Source of the DNA: Coniella vitis
Lineage: Eukaryota > Ascomycota > Sordariomycetes > Diaporthales > Schizoparmaceae
Assembly: GCA_011317545.1 (NCBI GenBank)
Contig: WUJK01000006.1
Location: forward strand, 186,001 to 250,000
Direction of reading: 5' to 3'
Length of the DNA: 64,000 nt
Shown: positions 46,490 through 57,658 of the stretch, piece after piece
How the letters are laid out: each line of letters starts with the position of its first letter
Position numbering within the stretch: position 1 is the stretch's first letter
Program-made: the position numbers and the translations under genes
Notes under the pieces: generated by a model
Told to the model about the DNA's origin: nothing
Seen by the model: the letters and a program-made list of their open reading frames with translations, nothing else
Database searches by the model: none

Positions 46490-48585
46490 CTAGCCTGAGA
46501 TGGTAGATTCTGTCGGCTGCTCTGTTTCTCTTGCATTACCGCTGAGCGCACTGAGCGTCCCAGCCTCGACCTCTTCACGCAGCGTCTTGATGCGATCCTG
46601 GTCGAGGCCAACGCGCTGGCACATCTTGAGAATGCGCCACGCCTCAGGGTCCCGCTCCCCAATCAGCCGCTTGATGAGCTTGACAGCCAGGTCCATCATG
46701 GCATTCCACTTGCGGCTCTGCGGTACATAGTTGCTCTTGAAGGAGGGCGCAATGCTGAAAAAATACTCTTTTGCGCGGTGGATGGGCCCCTCATGCTCCA
46801 CGTGCACCTTGAACATCATTTCTTGAATTGTCAGATTACGGCGGACTTTGAAGTGGACCATTTCGCCCGCTAAGAACTGGGCAATATCCGGCTGTGTGCA
46901 CTTCCACAGTAGGTTGCGGAACGTCTCGACATTGGGTGGGAATGCCACGAACTCGCGCATGCGGCGGTACAGATCCAGCGCCTTTTCGAACGCGTCCTGT
47001 GTGCCCAGCTTGACCGTTTCGTTGACGAGGGCGTTGAAAATGCCAATGGGCACGTCGTACTTGGTCTTGAGCTCGGCCATTGCTTGGACGGCGCTGTCAA
47101 TGAGTTCGGGACGGCGCTGCAGCGCCTGGCACAAGGAGCCGGTGCTGGACTGGTTGACCTTTGTACCAGCGCCGTCCATGATGCAGTAAACCTCAATAGC
47201 CCTTTCCATGTTGCCCTGAACGCTGTATGCCTCGGCCAGAGCTTCGTAATGGGGACGGCCCAGCCTAGTGCTTCGCGCTGACAGAAATTGGATGACCTTG
47301 GTCGCAAGCTCCGTGTCGCCATATGAAGCCGCCATGTTGAGTGTGTTGAGTGCTATCCCATCCGACGGGTTGATGATTTTACCCTCGACTGCATGGTTCC
47401 AGATGTAGACGGTGGCCTGGTGGTTCTGGTGTTTGCTGCACACATCGAGCAGGAACGACCATATCTCATTATGCTGTTCCTCTTTGACCGAGTGCCTGCT
47501 GAAGCTGTAGCGCCAGATACGCAGCGCATCGTCGGTGAAGCCAATCCTTCCAAATACGTAGATGAATATGTGGAAGAGCCACTTGTCGATTTGCACGCCT
47601 TGTTTGATCATCTTGTCCAGCTTCTGCAATGCCAATTCGTACTGCTCGTCCCGAAGCAGTCCCAGCACAATGTGGCGGTGGCCTTCGGGCTGGATTCTGA
47701 TCCAGCGGTCCTTCATCTCGCGTATAATGTCCTGCCGTATGAGGTAGTCTGGGTGGTTTGCCAGTGCCTGGTTTTTGATCCACGACCGGGTCAGCAAAAC
47801 TCATCTCTTCTTGACGTTGCGGATCCTATAGTCCTGGAGCTAGACTCTCGACTTACACGCAGGGCAGCGTGGTACGCCGTCGACGACCAGGGGATTTGCT
47901 TCTCGCGCATTTCATTGAGGAGCTTGCGCACCACGTCGGCAGAACCCTCTGTCAAGGCGTGCGAGAGGAGCATGGTCTCGTAGATGAAGGTATTTGGCAT
48001 GGTGCCTCGAGCCATCAGGCACTTGACCAAGGCCGCCGTAAGCTTTCGGAAGTGCGGCCTGGGTGAATGGCGCGTTTCGCGAATCGCATCGTACAAGTCT
48101 TGGTCCGTGGCCTGCATGGGAATCCGGTTAAAGGGCGGCATCAGGTTGACGAGCCGGTCGACCATTGAACTATGTTGGGGCTGTATGTGAGGCGTTTTGA
48201 TCCGTCTGAGATTTGGAAAGCCTTCACGCTGGCGAGCTGTATCCGCTTTATTGTCGACTTCGCCGTCTTCATGTTCTTGTTCTTGTTCTGCATCCTGTTC
48301 TTGGTCTTGTTCACCCTCTCGATACATTGGAGGATTCCCGCCATCGAGCACGGGATCAAGGGAGCCTAGCTTGTCGGACTGTGCAGTGAACTGGTTTCGG
48401 CGCGCTGTAACATGCAGACAGCGCGTTGACGATGGCGAAGCATGTTGTTGACGGCGTGGGCTTGGGCTTGGGCGAGCAAGGCGGGCGAGGTAGGCTGTGG
48501 AAGCAGCTTTCGTCAAAGTCGCAGCGTCAACAGAAGGACAGAGGCAGCGCCATAGCCCATCGACGGTGAGGCGCGCGCCAGGCAT
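46490..48585 (-). CDS. Mitochondrial pentatricopeptide-repeat protein
   Basis: A 668-residue helical-repeat protein in two exons, 48585-47857 and 47767-46490 (GTAAGT donor, CCAG acceptor, phase 0). The N-terminus is Ala/Arg/Ser-rich without acidic residues for about 60 residues, typical of a mitochondrial presequence, followed by a Glu/Gln-rich spacer. From about residue 160 the protein is made of PPR-like helix pairs, for example TFIYETMLLSHALTEGSADVVRKLLNEM, WLFHIFIYVFGRIGFTDDALRIWRY, GIALNTLNMAASYGDTELATKVIQFL, PHYEALAEAYSVQGNMERAIEVYCIM and FNALVNETVKLGTQDAFEKALDLYRRM. Proteins of this kind bind mitochondrial mRNAs or the small ribosomal subunit. I cannot say which yeast counterpart (Aep/Cbp/Ccm type) it matches. 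Confidence 0.85.
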
Positions 48586-49417
48586 GTGGTTGGGGTCGCA
48601 AAGGAGCGCAAGCGGCGCAAATGAGCTTCGTCAATGTTTGGGGACGTTTTTTTTTCCCTCTGGGATCCCAGGCCGGTCCCGGGTTGGAGCTAACACGGAA
48701 AGTTTGGAGAAGCCCGGAAATCCTGAGCCCGTCTTGCCCCTTGTCGCGGCATCGGAGACGGCGCCCACTGCCGGGCTGTACCCACCAGAGGTACGGGAGC
48801 TGATGTACAGCACCTTTTGTATCTGGCAGTGGTGCTTTAGAACTACAGCTTGTGATGGAAAATATCCTTGCATTGTAGTTTCCATATTTCGACTAGCACT
48901 TGGAATTTATTCAGATTCACACCGTGTAGAAACAATTTCCTTATTCGCGGCCATAGCCACGTAGAATAATTCTTGTCATCGCTCAGTGCTGTCCTCCGTT
49001 CGGCAGAAGCATGGCTACCAGGGAGGTTGGCTTGATGCCTTTGGCGTCGTACGCCATGAGTAATACCATCACTCTAATGGCCGCAGTACACGTTAGGACT
49101 CTCTGTCTCTCTCTCTGACATTCAAGGATGATGGTGAACAGCGCAAGAAGCCATGCTCTGGGCCTGCTTCGTTGCGCACCTTGTATGCCGTTTCGTCCCC
49201 CCTTTCTCCTTCGCCTTCTTCGCAGTCTTCCTCCCTTCAATCACAGCAGCAGTATCTTCTCTTCTGCAGGTTCCATTCCCAGTATTGTAAAGCTCCGCGC
49301 ATCAGAACCAGACTATACGTCTGGTTCTGTTTGCCCTTCCCACCCCCTCTCACACATCCTCTTGCTAGAATTCTTGAGGCGTATATCCTTTATTTTCTAG
49401 GTTCCTGAAAAAACCCC
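48586..49417. other. Intergenic, PPR promoter and LSM4 3' flank
   Basis: No supportable frame. A T run at 48649-48657 lies in the likely leader of the PPR gene. Confidence 0.4.
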
Positions 49418-50200
49418 TCAAGTTCCTCCTCTTCCACGACCCCGTCCGCCTCTTTGCCCTCCTCTGCCCCGTCCGCCGCGATCACCACCGCCTCCGCGTC
49501 CACCGTGGTCTCCACGCTGGCCACCGCCCCGTCCGCCGCGGAAGTTGTTGCCCTGCTGGTGATGGTGGTGATGGTGGTGGTTCTGCTGCTGCTCCTTGAC
49601 GACATCGATAATTTCATCGGGTACTCGTAGATACTTGATCTGCAAAGCCAGACAAGACATCCTGTCATTAGCATTGGGTCCAGCTGTCATCACATCTTGT
49701 AGCGGCGCTGGGAAATGGTAAAGGGGAGGCAGGCAGGCAGGCAGGCAGGCAGGCCAGGACATACGTTGTTTCCCTTGATATACGCCTCCGTCAACCGCAC
49801 GAACTTGTCGCCTTCCTGAACACCCATCAAACCCCCCGAAACAGTCAGCGTCTTTATATCCAGCCGTGTCGTTCATTGGCTTGGTCGTTTTTCTTTCAAG
49901 CACCCGGGCACACACCCATTTCCCCAAGAAGAAGAAGAAAAACATACAGCACTCGTCTGTATCACCTCCTTAAGCGTCAAGTTCATCCATGTATCGCAGT
50001 TCACCAGATGTCCATTCAGCGTCTCGCCATTCTTGAGCTCCACGAGCATCGGGTGGCCTTGCGCCGCGTTGAGGAGGCCGAGCGGTAACTATATTCCCCC
50101 CCAAAGTGAAAACGTAGTTTCCAAAAAGTCAGTAAACCCTGCAGACATACAGATATGCACCAGTGAGGTTCTTTGCATTCTCCCCAGCAAGGCTTACCAT
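49418..50200 (-). CDS. LSM4: U6 snRNA-associated Sm-like protein LSm4
   Basis: A 138-residue subunit of the LSm1-7 (mRNA decapping) and LSm2-8 (U6 snRNA) rings. Exons: 50200-50198 (the start codon only), 50088-49948, 49815-49765 and 49639-49418. The spliced protein reads MLPLGLLNAAQGHPMLVELK, NGETLNGHLVNCDTWMNLTL, KEVIQTSAEGDKFVRLTEAY, IKGNNIKYLRVPDEIIDVV, covering the Sm1 and Sm2 motifs without gaps. A seven-residue His run and a long Arg-Gly-Gly tail (GGRGGGQRGDHGGRGGG) follow, as in other LSm4 proteins, where the RG tail promotes P-body formation. The first intron begins directly after ATG (ATG|GTAAGC). Intron 3 contains a (CCTG)n array on the coding strand. Confidence 0.95.
49727..49754. 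repeat. GGCA tetranucleotide repeat (CCTG on the minus strand)
   Basis: About seven consecutive GGCA/AGGC units within intron 3 of LSM4. Confidence 0.88.
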
Positions 50201-50982
50201 ATTTTCGTTTAGGAGGAGGCTGTGTGTCTAGTATGTGTATCGTATGAGAGTGACAGAAATAAAAAAGGAGTGTAGAACTTTGCTTGCGGTCACCGCATCG
50301 TCTCGTCGCGGAGTGATCGTGGGGAGCTCTTGTAGTGGTGGTGGTTGATGATGGGAAAGAGCTGAGAGCTGTGCTGTGCTGTGCTTGGTTACAACGCCCG
50401 CCTGCCCGCAGCCGGAGTGTGCAGAGGTCGCGTCACTGGGGGACATTGCACGACGCACGGACCATTTACTAGGATCCAAGCCACGGTACTATGAGCCCTG
50501 GGAATTGCATTGCATAGTAGAGCACTCGAGTTACTCAACAGCCTGAAAGTATCTTACAGGACAAAGAAAACGCCCGAGAACAGGCCTTCATGAGAGATCT
50601 GCCCTTCCGCAAAAGCAATCATGTACTGGCCCATCCGAACAGTTTCCCCAAGACACAGACAACACTTATTCAAAGAACAGGGCAAAACAGAATCAATAAA
50701 GTTCACTCACTCCTTCATCCCACCGCTATCAACTCACGCTTCGTATACATCTCGTTTGTAAGCCTTTTTGCTGTGTACTGATTTCCTTCGTCCCCCGTTC
50801 CGTGGTAGCCAGTTTCTCCCCAGTACCCGTCGCTCGCCTCAACTCTCTCTCTCTCGCTCTCTCTCTCAGTGCTCCAATTCCTTGTTTAGGAAGTGCTCTC
50901 ACGGCTCTTTCGGTAGCTGGCCTAGTGTCATGACAATTTTCACTGTCAGTCTTGGCGCATCTTTTATAGAAAACGATATGTC
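50201..50982. other. LSM4 promoter and 3' flank of the BAR-domain gene
   Basis: No supportable frame. A (TC)n tract at 50841-50870 lies in the 3' flank of the BAR-domain gene. Confidence 0.4.
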
Positions 50983-52535
50983 TTAGGGTAGCGCAAAGGC
51001 CGATGCACGACTTGCCTCCTGTTCGACTTGTAGGCCCTCAATGGTAGGTGCCAGCTCGCTGAGAATTTCGTATGCCTTCTTGTGGTACTCCATCTGGGCC
51101 GCAATGAGCTCTGCCAGGTTGCGCAAAGGCTCGGGGGTGTCAAGGACCTGTTGTATACGGATGTCTGATTAGTGTGCCGTCCACCCACTGGGCAAGGGAA
51201 AAAAAAAGGGAACAGAAAACAGTAGCAAGACCCACATTCTTCATCACGCCAACAGCTTCCTCCGTCTGCGTCACAAATTCGTCCTCTGCCTTTTCAATCT
51301 CCTCCTGCGCCTCAGGGCTGATCTCGTCCTCATGAGCGCCTCCGTCCCGAGGGTTCTGCGCAGCCGCAACAGCCGGCACAGGCAGCTTCCACGTGGCGCC
51401 CTTTGCGCGCGTCTTGGCGGCATCGAGCGTCAGGCGCGACTTTTCGACATTTTTGCGCGCGCGTGTAGCAAACATGATGTTGGTGTTGAGCGTCGTGTTC
51501 CAGCCCGCCAGGTAGCGGCTCTGGATCTGGGCGTCTTGTGCAAGGCGGGCCTCGCCGACACGCTCCTCGGCGAGAGCAAACTTCTCGAGCGCAGTGGCAA
51601 GCGGGTCCTCGCCGGTGCCTGTGTGCTGCTGGTGCAGCAGCTGGCTGCTGGCGAGCGAGGCGCGCGCAATGGCATGGGCAAACGTCTTGGGCTGGGGCTT
51701 GGCCGAGGGAGGCGCCGTCAGGGCGGCTTGAGCCTCGGCGGGCGAGGTGGCGGTCGAGAGCAGCTGGACTTTCTCGCTGACGGTGCGACCGAGGTCGCTG
51801 AAGGTTTCATTGATGTTGCGGGGGTAGTCGTAGGCCTCGGTCGAGTACTGGTTGCTGGATTCAAGTAAGAGTCACATGTCAGCTGTTTGCACCAATGGTC
51901 TTGCAGTGTATCGTTGTCTCTGTCGCTACTGGTGCCTCGAAAGGGGGTGTTTGTGTAGCTATGCTGCTGACAGGGGGGTGGTGATACTTACGTCACGGCC
52001 AGCATCTTCTGGTGGACCTGCTTGAGGGCATCGACACGCTTCTCGAGGTCGATGTAGTCGGGCGGCAGCTGGGTCTGGATTGTGAACAGTCGCGTAACTC
52101 GTCAGTAATGCTGCTTGCGTTTTACGTGCTTGCGGTTGACTCGAAGATGGCTTCTTTTCTTCGCTTCTCCTTATCTCTCCTCTATCTTGTGCCTCTTCCC
52201 CCCTCCCCCCAGGACATGTGATAAGAACTGACCTTGTCCTCAGCCTGGCCCAGTTGCTCCTTGGTGTACTGGAAAGTGCGCGAAGCGAAGGGGGTAATCT
52301 GCGCCCCAAGGCCACTACCATGGTAAAGGTCAAACTGTCAGTCATTACAGCTTGTCTGGCGGTGGTGATGATCTTTGGGGATGGAGGGGTTTTGGCTGCT
52401 TGCTCCCTGTAGCTACTGCAGAGCTACACGGGTCCCTTGGACAGCTTCCAACAGGCAACGAATGGGGTTGGGCGGCGGAAGTGGGTAGTGTGTTGTGTAC
52501 CTGAGGCTCTTGCCAAAGCTCTTGAAGTTGTCCAT
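50983..52535 (-). CDS. BAR-domain protein, Gvp36 type
   Basis: A 327-residue protein in five exons: 52535-52501, 52314-52233, 52074-51992, 51854-51236 and 51147-50983. Spliced start: MDNFKSFGKSLSGLGAQITP followed by FASRTFQYTKEQLGQAEDKT, QLPPDYIDLEKRVDALKQVHQKML, NQYSTEAYDYPRNINETFSDLGRTVSEKVQ. This amphipathic lead and long helices are those of the fungal Gvp36/BAR family, which senses or bends Golgi and vesicle membranes. The central exon has an Ala/Gln-rich stretch and further helices (NTNIMFATRARKNVEKSRLTLDAAK; EEIEKAEDEFVTQTEEAVGVMKNV). The last exon, LDTPEPLRNLAELIAAQMEYHKKAYEILSELAP, completes the BAR three-helix bundle. It ends ASAFALP. All splice phases agree. Confidence 0.88.
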
Positions 52536-53650
52536 TGCTGATGCTGGCTTTTCAAAAGGATCTTGTTGCTCTTCTACGGCAGAGTGAAAGAGAGGAGACG
52601 GTGGATGGGCTTGTGGCAGTCGGGAATTGATTGGGGATGCGACGTGTAAGTTTGCTTTGTGTCGGCTGCCTGGGCGTCAAGGGTGCCAATGCAAGACTGG
52701 GCAGATACGGTGCTAGCCCAGGTCAAACAGGCAGTGGGGTTTGGGATCAGCAGTGGTGTGGACTCGAGGAACGCTGGACCGAAACCCCCCCCCCCAAAAA
52801 AGCAGTCTGCTTTTAGGGCTGTGCAGCTGTGACAGCATTGGCGGGGCAGAGGGTCCCTGGGGGGCCCAGGTGGTGCTGTTCCATACGTAGTAGTGGTCTC
52901 TTCAGTCGCTTCTTAGGTAAGCATAGTGACATACTGTGCATACTGTGGAGTGATCACTGTGCCCTTGGAGTGGATGCTGAGGCCCTGGTACAGCAGCCCT
53001 GAGGATATCTCGGCTTCTCCTCCAAAACATAGCCCATGCCGAATCTGTGTTAACAGATCACCCAGCCTGTCGAATACTCTTTTCATTTCAAGATAGGGTC
53101 TGAGATGCTACTTATGCGTTCGATAATGTACTTAGGAACGTTGTCGTCCGCAGATGCCGTCTAGAGTATATATATGTCCTTGATTTCAGAAGACGACGCA
53201 ACTGCAAGACTGGATTGGAAAGGTGGTGAAGCTATTTCCAATAATGTGTGCCTGCTTCTAGTATATATGCCTTTGTTTGACTGAGAATATATGACAGGGC
53301 CTAACTATAATATGGCAAATATCGTTGCTCCTGATACAAGAACGGAACAAAGAGCAACATGATCCCACAGTATAACAGCCGTAATCCAAACCATTTCTCG
53401 CCAAACATTGCACAAAGTCCTCCATCAAGGAATGTATATACACATACTATGTATACACCAACATACCATCCATTGAACGGCGTAGATATCCATTCTACTG
53501 GCCGAGAAGCCTCCCTTGAGGCCATCCACCCAGCCAAGCCCCCAAGCATACCATAACGCCTTCATTCTGCATTCATAAGTACATTTAACCAGCAAAGGCC
53601 GCGCAGCCAGCCATATATAAATTTCCTTGTCTCTCACCTTGAGCAGCTCC
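52536..53650. other. Promoter of the BAR-domain gene and 3' flank of the kelch gene
   Basis: A C9-A6 run lies at 52785-52801. A purine-rich to AT-rich stretch at 53100-53350 with TATATATA elements is probably 3' flank. No supportable frame. Confidence 0.4.
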
Positions 53651-56600
53651 TCACCATGTTCCTTGCCTTGATGACGACGACCACCGATCCGACTCCTTGA
53701 CAGGACTGTTACTCCTACTGCGCTGCTCAAAGCTCTCCACCAGATCCAGCACCCGCGTGCGCCTTCTTTCGAATCGCACCGCCTCCGCCTGCATCGGCAC
53801 CCCCGGCGACACACTCCTCTGCCGCGCGGGCGAGCCCGTTGCCGAGTCGGCCGTTTCAATCGAGACGGACGAGTCGAAGCTTGCGGCTCGCGGCGGCGGC
53901 CGCAAGTGCTGCTGCTGTTGTCGGTGTTGGAGCTGTGGCACGTCGAGGAGCATTCGCCGGGCTTTCTGATTTTGCTCGTCTTGCTTGGTCTTTTCGTTGC
54001 TGGCGCTCTCGAAACTGGCCTTCGAGTTGATGAGAAGGAGCGGTGCTATGTCTATGTCAGTATCTCCTGTTTCGTGGTGCTGCTGCTGTTGGCTGCTTTG
54101 AGCCTCGACAGTATCGTCGTTTGCACCAGTCCTCATTTCTTCTGCCGTGTCTGGCGTGCTGATATAACCATCATCATCATCGTCGTCGTCATCGTCGACA
54201 TTTTCGTCGTGGTTATTGTCTTCATCGACATCATGCCCATCATGAGCCGGATTCCCAGCCATCACAGGCTCTTCCGCCCTTGCCTTTCCTTTATCTCGTC
54301 CTTCTGCCTCCTGCTCTTGCTTCTCCTCTTCTCCCTTCCTTCCTTTTTCCTCTTCTTCTTCTTCCTGCTCTGGATCCACAACAACCACAGATTCCTCGAT
54401 AGAAACAAGATCCGGTTCGCCATTAACGATCCGCAGCCGCTCCTTGGGGACACTGAACATGACCTGCACAAGCCTCTGCTCCACCGCCCGCTCGATATCC
54501 CACTCTCCATCCCCTTCCTCTTCCCACGCCTCATCCACACCAGACTGTCTTCGATAAGACAGTGACTGTTGTTGTTGTTGTTGTGAAGAAGAAGAACCAC
54601 CACCATTCCCATCATCCCATGCCCACCGTCCCTGCCTCCGCTTCTGCAACAATCCTCCAACACTGCCCAGCCCCAAAGTGCCTAGTCCAAACCGGTCATA
54701 GTCGTTACTATCCCCCTGCGTCGGGCTCTCAGTCCGCGTTGAATTCGCGCCCGATCCAGAACCCGACGAATGACTGCCCGGCCCGCTAAACACCCTCCGC
54801 AAACTGCCAAACCAGCTGCGTCTCGGCGGCTTATGCTTACTTGGACTCCCCGGCTCATCATCCGACACGTTCGCCAGATCCTCAATCCCAGAGACAGGTC
54901 GCGGCCGGCCCAACTGCAAAAGCAAGCCCGGCCCCTCGGATCGCAGCGCAGGAATCGATTTCGCCGTGATGAAACTCGCGCCACCGCTGCTTGTCCCGCT
55001 GCTGCTGTGGTCTGAATGCGAGGTACCTCCGCGCTTGTTACTGTAGTAATCTGGACCACCTACAGAAAGCAGCCCCGCGGCGCTGCCACTTGCAGCGCTG
55101 CCCCGACGCCCCGAATCCGAGCGGTTCGGCACAAAGCTAAACACGCTGCGGTTCGAATCGGAGAGGTTGCTTCCTGTGCGGCCACCCGGAGTGATGGACG
55201 TGGGTGTGACTTCGCCGTCCGAGAATCGCACCGAGGAATTCCGTGCGAGTGGCCCGCCACGGATGGGCGACAATCGGCTGTTGGTGCTGTTGGTGCGGTG
55301 AGGGTGCTGTAGATGGTGTGTGATGAGCGCGTCTGAGACATCGACGTCGCTTACCCAGCCTGTTACTTCGGGGTGTTGTGGCTGTGGTTGTGCTGGGAGT
55401 AGTGCTGATTGCGCGTTGATAGTGGACGGGTTGGAAAGAAGCGGTATCGGCGTGGGCGCACGATTCACGTCTGTTGACGGTGTCATGTTTTGTACTCCAG
55501 CGCCAACTTCTGCTGTTGTGGGGGAGTGAGGCGGCGGCATGTGCGCTCCGGGGACAATGAATGGCAAATGTTCATCGTCCTCACCGTTCCTGCCGACAAG
55601 GTGGTCATCATCTGCGCCCTCCATGTCCTTGTCCGGGCTCATAGCCCCATGCATCGCCATCTCTTCATCCTCTTCATCCTCCATGATGGGCGTAATGACA
55701 GCTAGCGCCCGGCTTTCGTCCACGCCCGCAGGCTGGTATAGGCCCTGCGCGACGCGGGAGTTCGGTTTTCGCCTGCCCAATGCGCCACGATATGCGCCAG
55801 GCGCATTGTAGTAGTAACCATTGGTGTTGTTGTTGTTGTTGTTGCTGCTGCTGCTGTTGTTGTTGTAATCATACAAAAAGTCTGTGGATTGTCCCTGGCC
55901 TCTTTCTCCACGCATGTCTTCAAACCCAACCGCTGCCGACTTCTCTCCTCGCAGATATGGATCGTGACCCCCAGTGTATGAGTACCAGCGAGCCGCTGCT
56001 TTGGGCACCCATGGGTGCTGTTGTTGGTGCAACGGGTCATGGAGATCATTCACCGAGGCGAGCATCTCCTCCGACGTGATAAAGGCGCCTCCGGCAGTCA
56101 GGCCACGAATATGTGCATCGCGGTGGGCGTGACGGCGGCGATGGCGGCAGATGCAAAAGACAGCAAGGCAAACCAGGAGCAAGAGGACAGGGATACCGGC
56201 GCCAAGACCGATCTCGAGGCCGAGCTTTGTTGCGCTGCTGTGGGAAGCTGATGACGAGGTGGAAGAGGAAGTGCTGGAAGGATTCGTGTAGCTGTCGGAC
56301 CAGGAGAGCGAAGTGAGGTTCAAGAACATGGGGAGCGCTCCGCCTGCTGCACTGATGACATTGCTGCTGCTGTCTCTGGTACGCACTTTGGATGAAGACG
56401 AAGACGAAGACGAAGACGACGAGATGGAGTACCCGCCTGCCACCATCATGACATTTCCGGGCAACAGGGCCGCACCATGGCCGTAGATACCGTGACCCTC
56501 AGCCAGCGGCTGCTTCTCGGGAACCACCCACATCCACTCGCCAAACGAGGACTCGTCCATATCAAGGACGACAAGCTGGGGCGTGGCGGCTTGGCTCGTG

Positions 56601-57658
56601 TTGCCCACCCATCCACCGAGAATGATGAGTGAGGTGCCAGCCTCGTTGAGCACTGCGGTATGACCCGAGCGAGACTGCACCTCGACCGGTGAAGACGAAG
56701 ACGTGCTAGCCGCTGGGCCCGAAATGGTCACATAGCTCCACGACTCCTCTGGTAACGCCCAGACAGCGGCCGTAGACATGTTAACAAAGGCGCTCCGTGT
56801 GTGACCGCCGAGGACGACGCTATTGACCCCTTGGGTCACGGTGCCGGAAATGTTGGAGGTGGAGGGGTGAAGCGAGGTCCAGCTGAAGCCGGCCTCTGCA
56901 ACGGGTGCCTCCGTAAGCGACATCGTCTCTGCCTTGTACTCTCCGTCGATACCGTGCTCGGTAGAAGAGGACGACGACAGCTGAAGCCGAACCATGGAAT
57001 TGGAATAGTTGGCGCCATTGACCCAGGTCGTGCCATTGAGGGCAGCATCAGGGCATTGGCCGCCATACGCATACACCTGGGGTGCTGAGGGTGATGGCGC
57101 AATGACCTCTGAGAAGGCTAGACCGCCGCCGAGGAACTGGGGGCTTGGGTTGGCCGAGGACGCATTCTGGAGTTGAGCCCATGTTGAAGAAGAAGAAGAA
57201 GATGATGATGTATTGTAGACCCAGACCGACCCTGATACAGTGCTCGAGGTGCAGTCACCGACGTATGCAATGATGGAGCCATCGTATGCAAGGGCTGGCG
57301 AAAAGGTCGTCGTGTTGCTGGCGCTGGGGGCGAGAAAGGGCAGGCCGGAAGTAAGAGAAGTAGTGGCGGTGGAAAGTGAGGACGAGGCCAACGATGAGGA
57401 GATGTTGAGGGCCAGAAGATCCACGGACCGGTCTGCGTCTGAGGCTGTGCTGTCGGGGATCAGGATGTATGCTGTGCCTGCTTCGGCGGCACTGGACCCT
57501 GCGGCCGGAACCAGAATCGTGGTTGGGATATACGGAAGCAGTGTCTCGGCGGAAGCCGAGGCGGAGGCGGAGGCGGAGGCGGAGACGGCAAGCGAGACCA
57601 GCATGGCATGGGCGATCACGGCCCAGGGTCGTCGCTGCTGGGGCCGGGTGGCCGCCAT
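53651..57658 (-). CDS. Large single-pass membrane protein with kelch/beta-propeller ectodomain
   Basis: A 1335-residue single-exon protein. The chosen start (57658) gives a good signal peptide, MAATRPQQRRPWAVIAHAML...AVSASASASASA; an in-frame ATG at 57763 would add 35 residues and bury it. The ectodomain (about 30-470) has kelch-type strands: GSIIAYVGDC, QVYAYGGQCPDA, NSVVLGGHTRSA, RSGHTAVLNEAGTSLIILGGW and HGAALLPGNVMMVAGGY, with many NxS/T glycosylation sites. One membrane helix lies about 480-502 (IGLGAGIPVLLLLVCLAVFCICRHRRR). The tail of more than 800 residues is disordered, with poly-Asn, poly-Gln, Ser-rich and acidic (DDDDDDDDDG) stretches and a C-terminal Arg/Ser segment. Fungal proteins with this layout are often cell-polarity or wall-sensor candidates, but no specific family can be asserted. 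Confidence 0.83.
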   Translation of the reverse strand: MAATRPQQRRPWAVIAHAMLVSLAVSASASASASASAETLLPYIPTTILVPAAGSSAAEAGTAYILIPDSTASDADRSVDLLALNISSSLASSSLSTATTSLTSGLPFLAPSASNTTTFSPALAYDGSIIAYVGDCTSSTVSGSVWVYNTSSSSSSSSTWAQLQNASSANPSPQFLGGGLAFSEVIAPSPSAPQVYAYGGQCPDAALNGTTWVNGANYSNSMVRLQLSSSSSTEHGIDGEYKAETMSLTEAPVAEAGFSWTSLHPSTSNISGTVTQGVNSVVLGGHTRSAFVNMSTAAVWALPEESWSYVTISGPAASTSSSSPVEVQSRSGHTAVLNEAGTSLIILGGWVGNTSQAATPQLVVLDMDESSFGEWMWVVPEKQPLAEGHGIYGHGAALLPGNVMMVAGGYSISSSSSSSSSSSKVRTRDSSSNVISAAGGALPMFLNLTSLSWSDSYTNPSSTSSSTSSSASHSSATKLGLEIGLGAGIPVLLLLVCLAVFCICRHRRRHAHRDAHIRGLTAGGAFITSEEMLASVNDLHDPLHQQQHPWVPKAAARWYSYTGGHDPYLRGEKSAAVGFEDMRGERGQGQSTDFLYDYNNNSSSSNNNNNNTNGYYYNAPGAYRGALGRRKPNSRVAQGLYQPAGVDESRALAVITPIMEDEEDEEMAMHGAMSPDKDMEGADDDHLVGRNGEDDEHLPFIVPGAHMPPPHSPTTAEVGAGVQNMTPSTDVNRAPTPIPLLSNPSTINAQSALLPAQPQPQHPEVTGWVSDVDVSDALITHHLQHPHRTNSTNSRLSPIRGGPLARNSSVRFSDGEVTPTSITPGGRTGSNLSDSNRSVFSFVPNRSDSGRRGSAASGSAAGLLSVGGPDYYSNKRGGTSHSDHSSSGTSSGGASFITAKSIPALRSEGPGLLLQLGRPRPVSGIEDLANVSDDEPGSPSKHKPPRRSWFGSLRRVFSGPGSHSSGSGSGANSTRTESPTQGDSNDYDRFGLGTLGLGSVGGLLQKRRQGRWAWDDGNGGGSSSSQQQQQQSLSYRRQSGVDEAWEEEGDGEWDIERAVEQRLVQVMFSVPKERLRIVNGEPDLVSIEESVVVVDPEQEEEEEEKGRKGEEEKQEQEAEGRDKGKARAEEPVMAGNPAHDGHDVDEDNNHDENVDDDDDDDDDGYISTPDTAEEMRTGANDDTVEAQSSQQQQHHETGDTDIDIAPLLLINSKASFESASNEKTKQDEQNQKARRMLLDVPQLQHRQQQQHLRPPPRAASFDSSVSIETADSATGSPARQRSVSPGVPMQAEAVRFERRRTRVLDLVESFEQRSRSNSPVKESDRWSSSSRQGTW

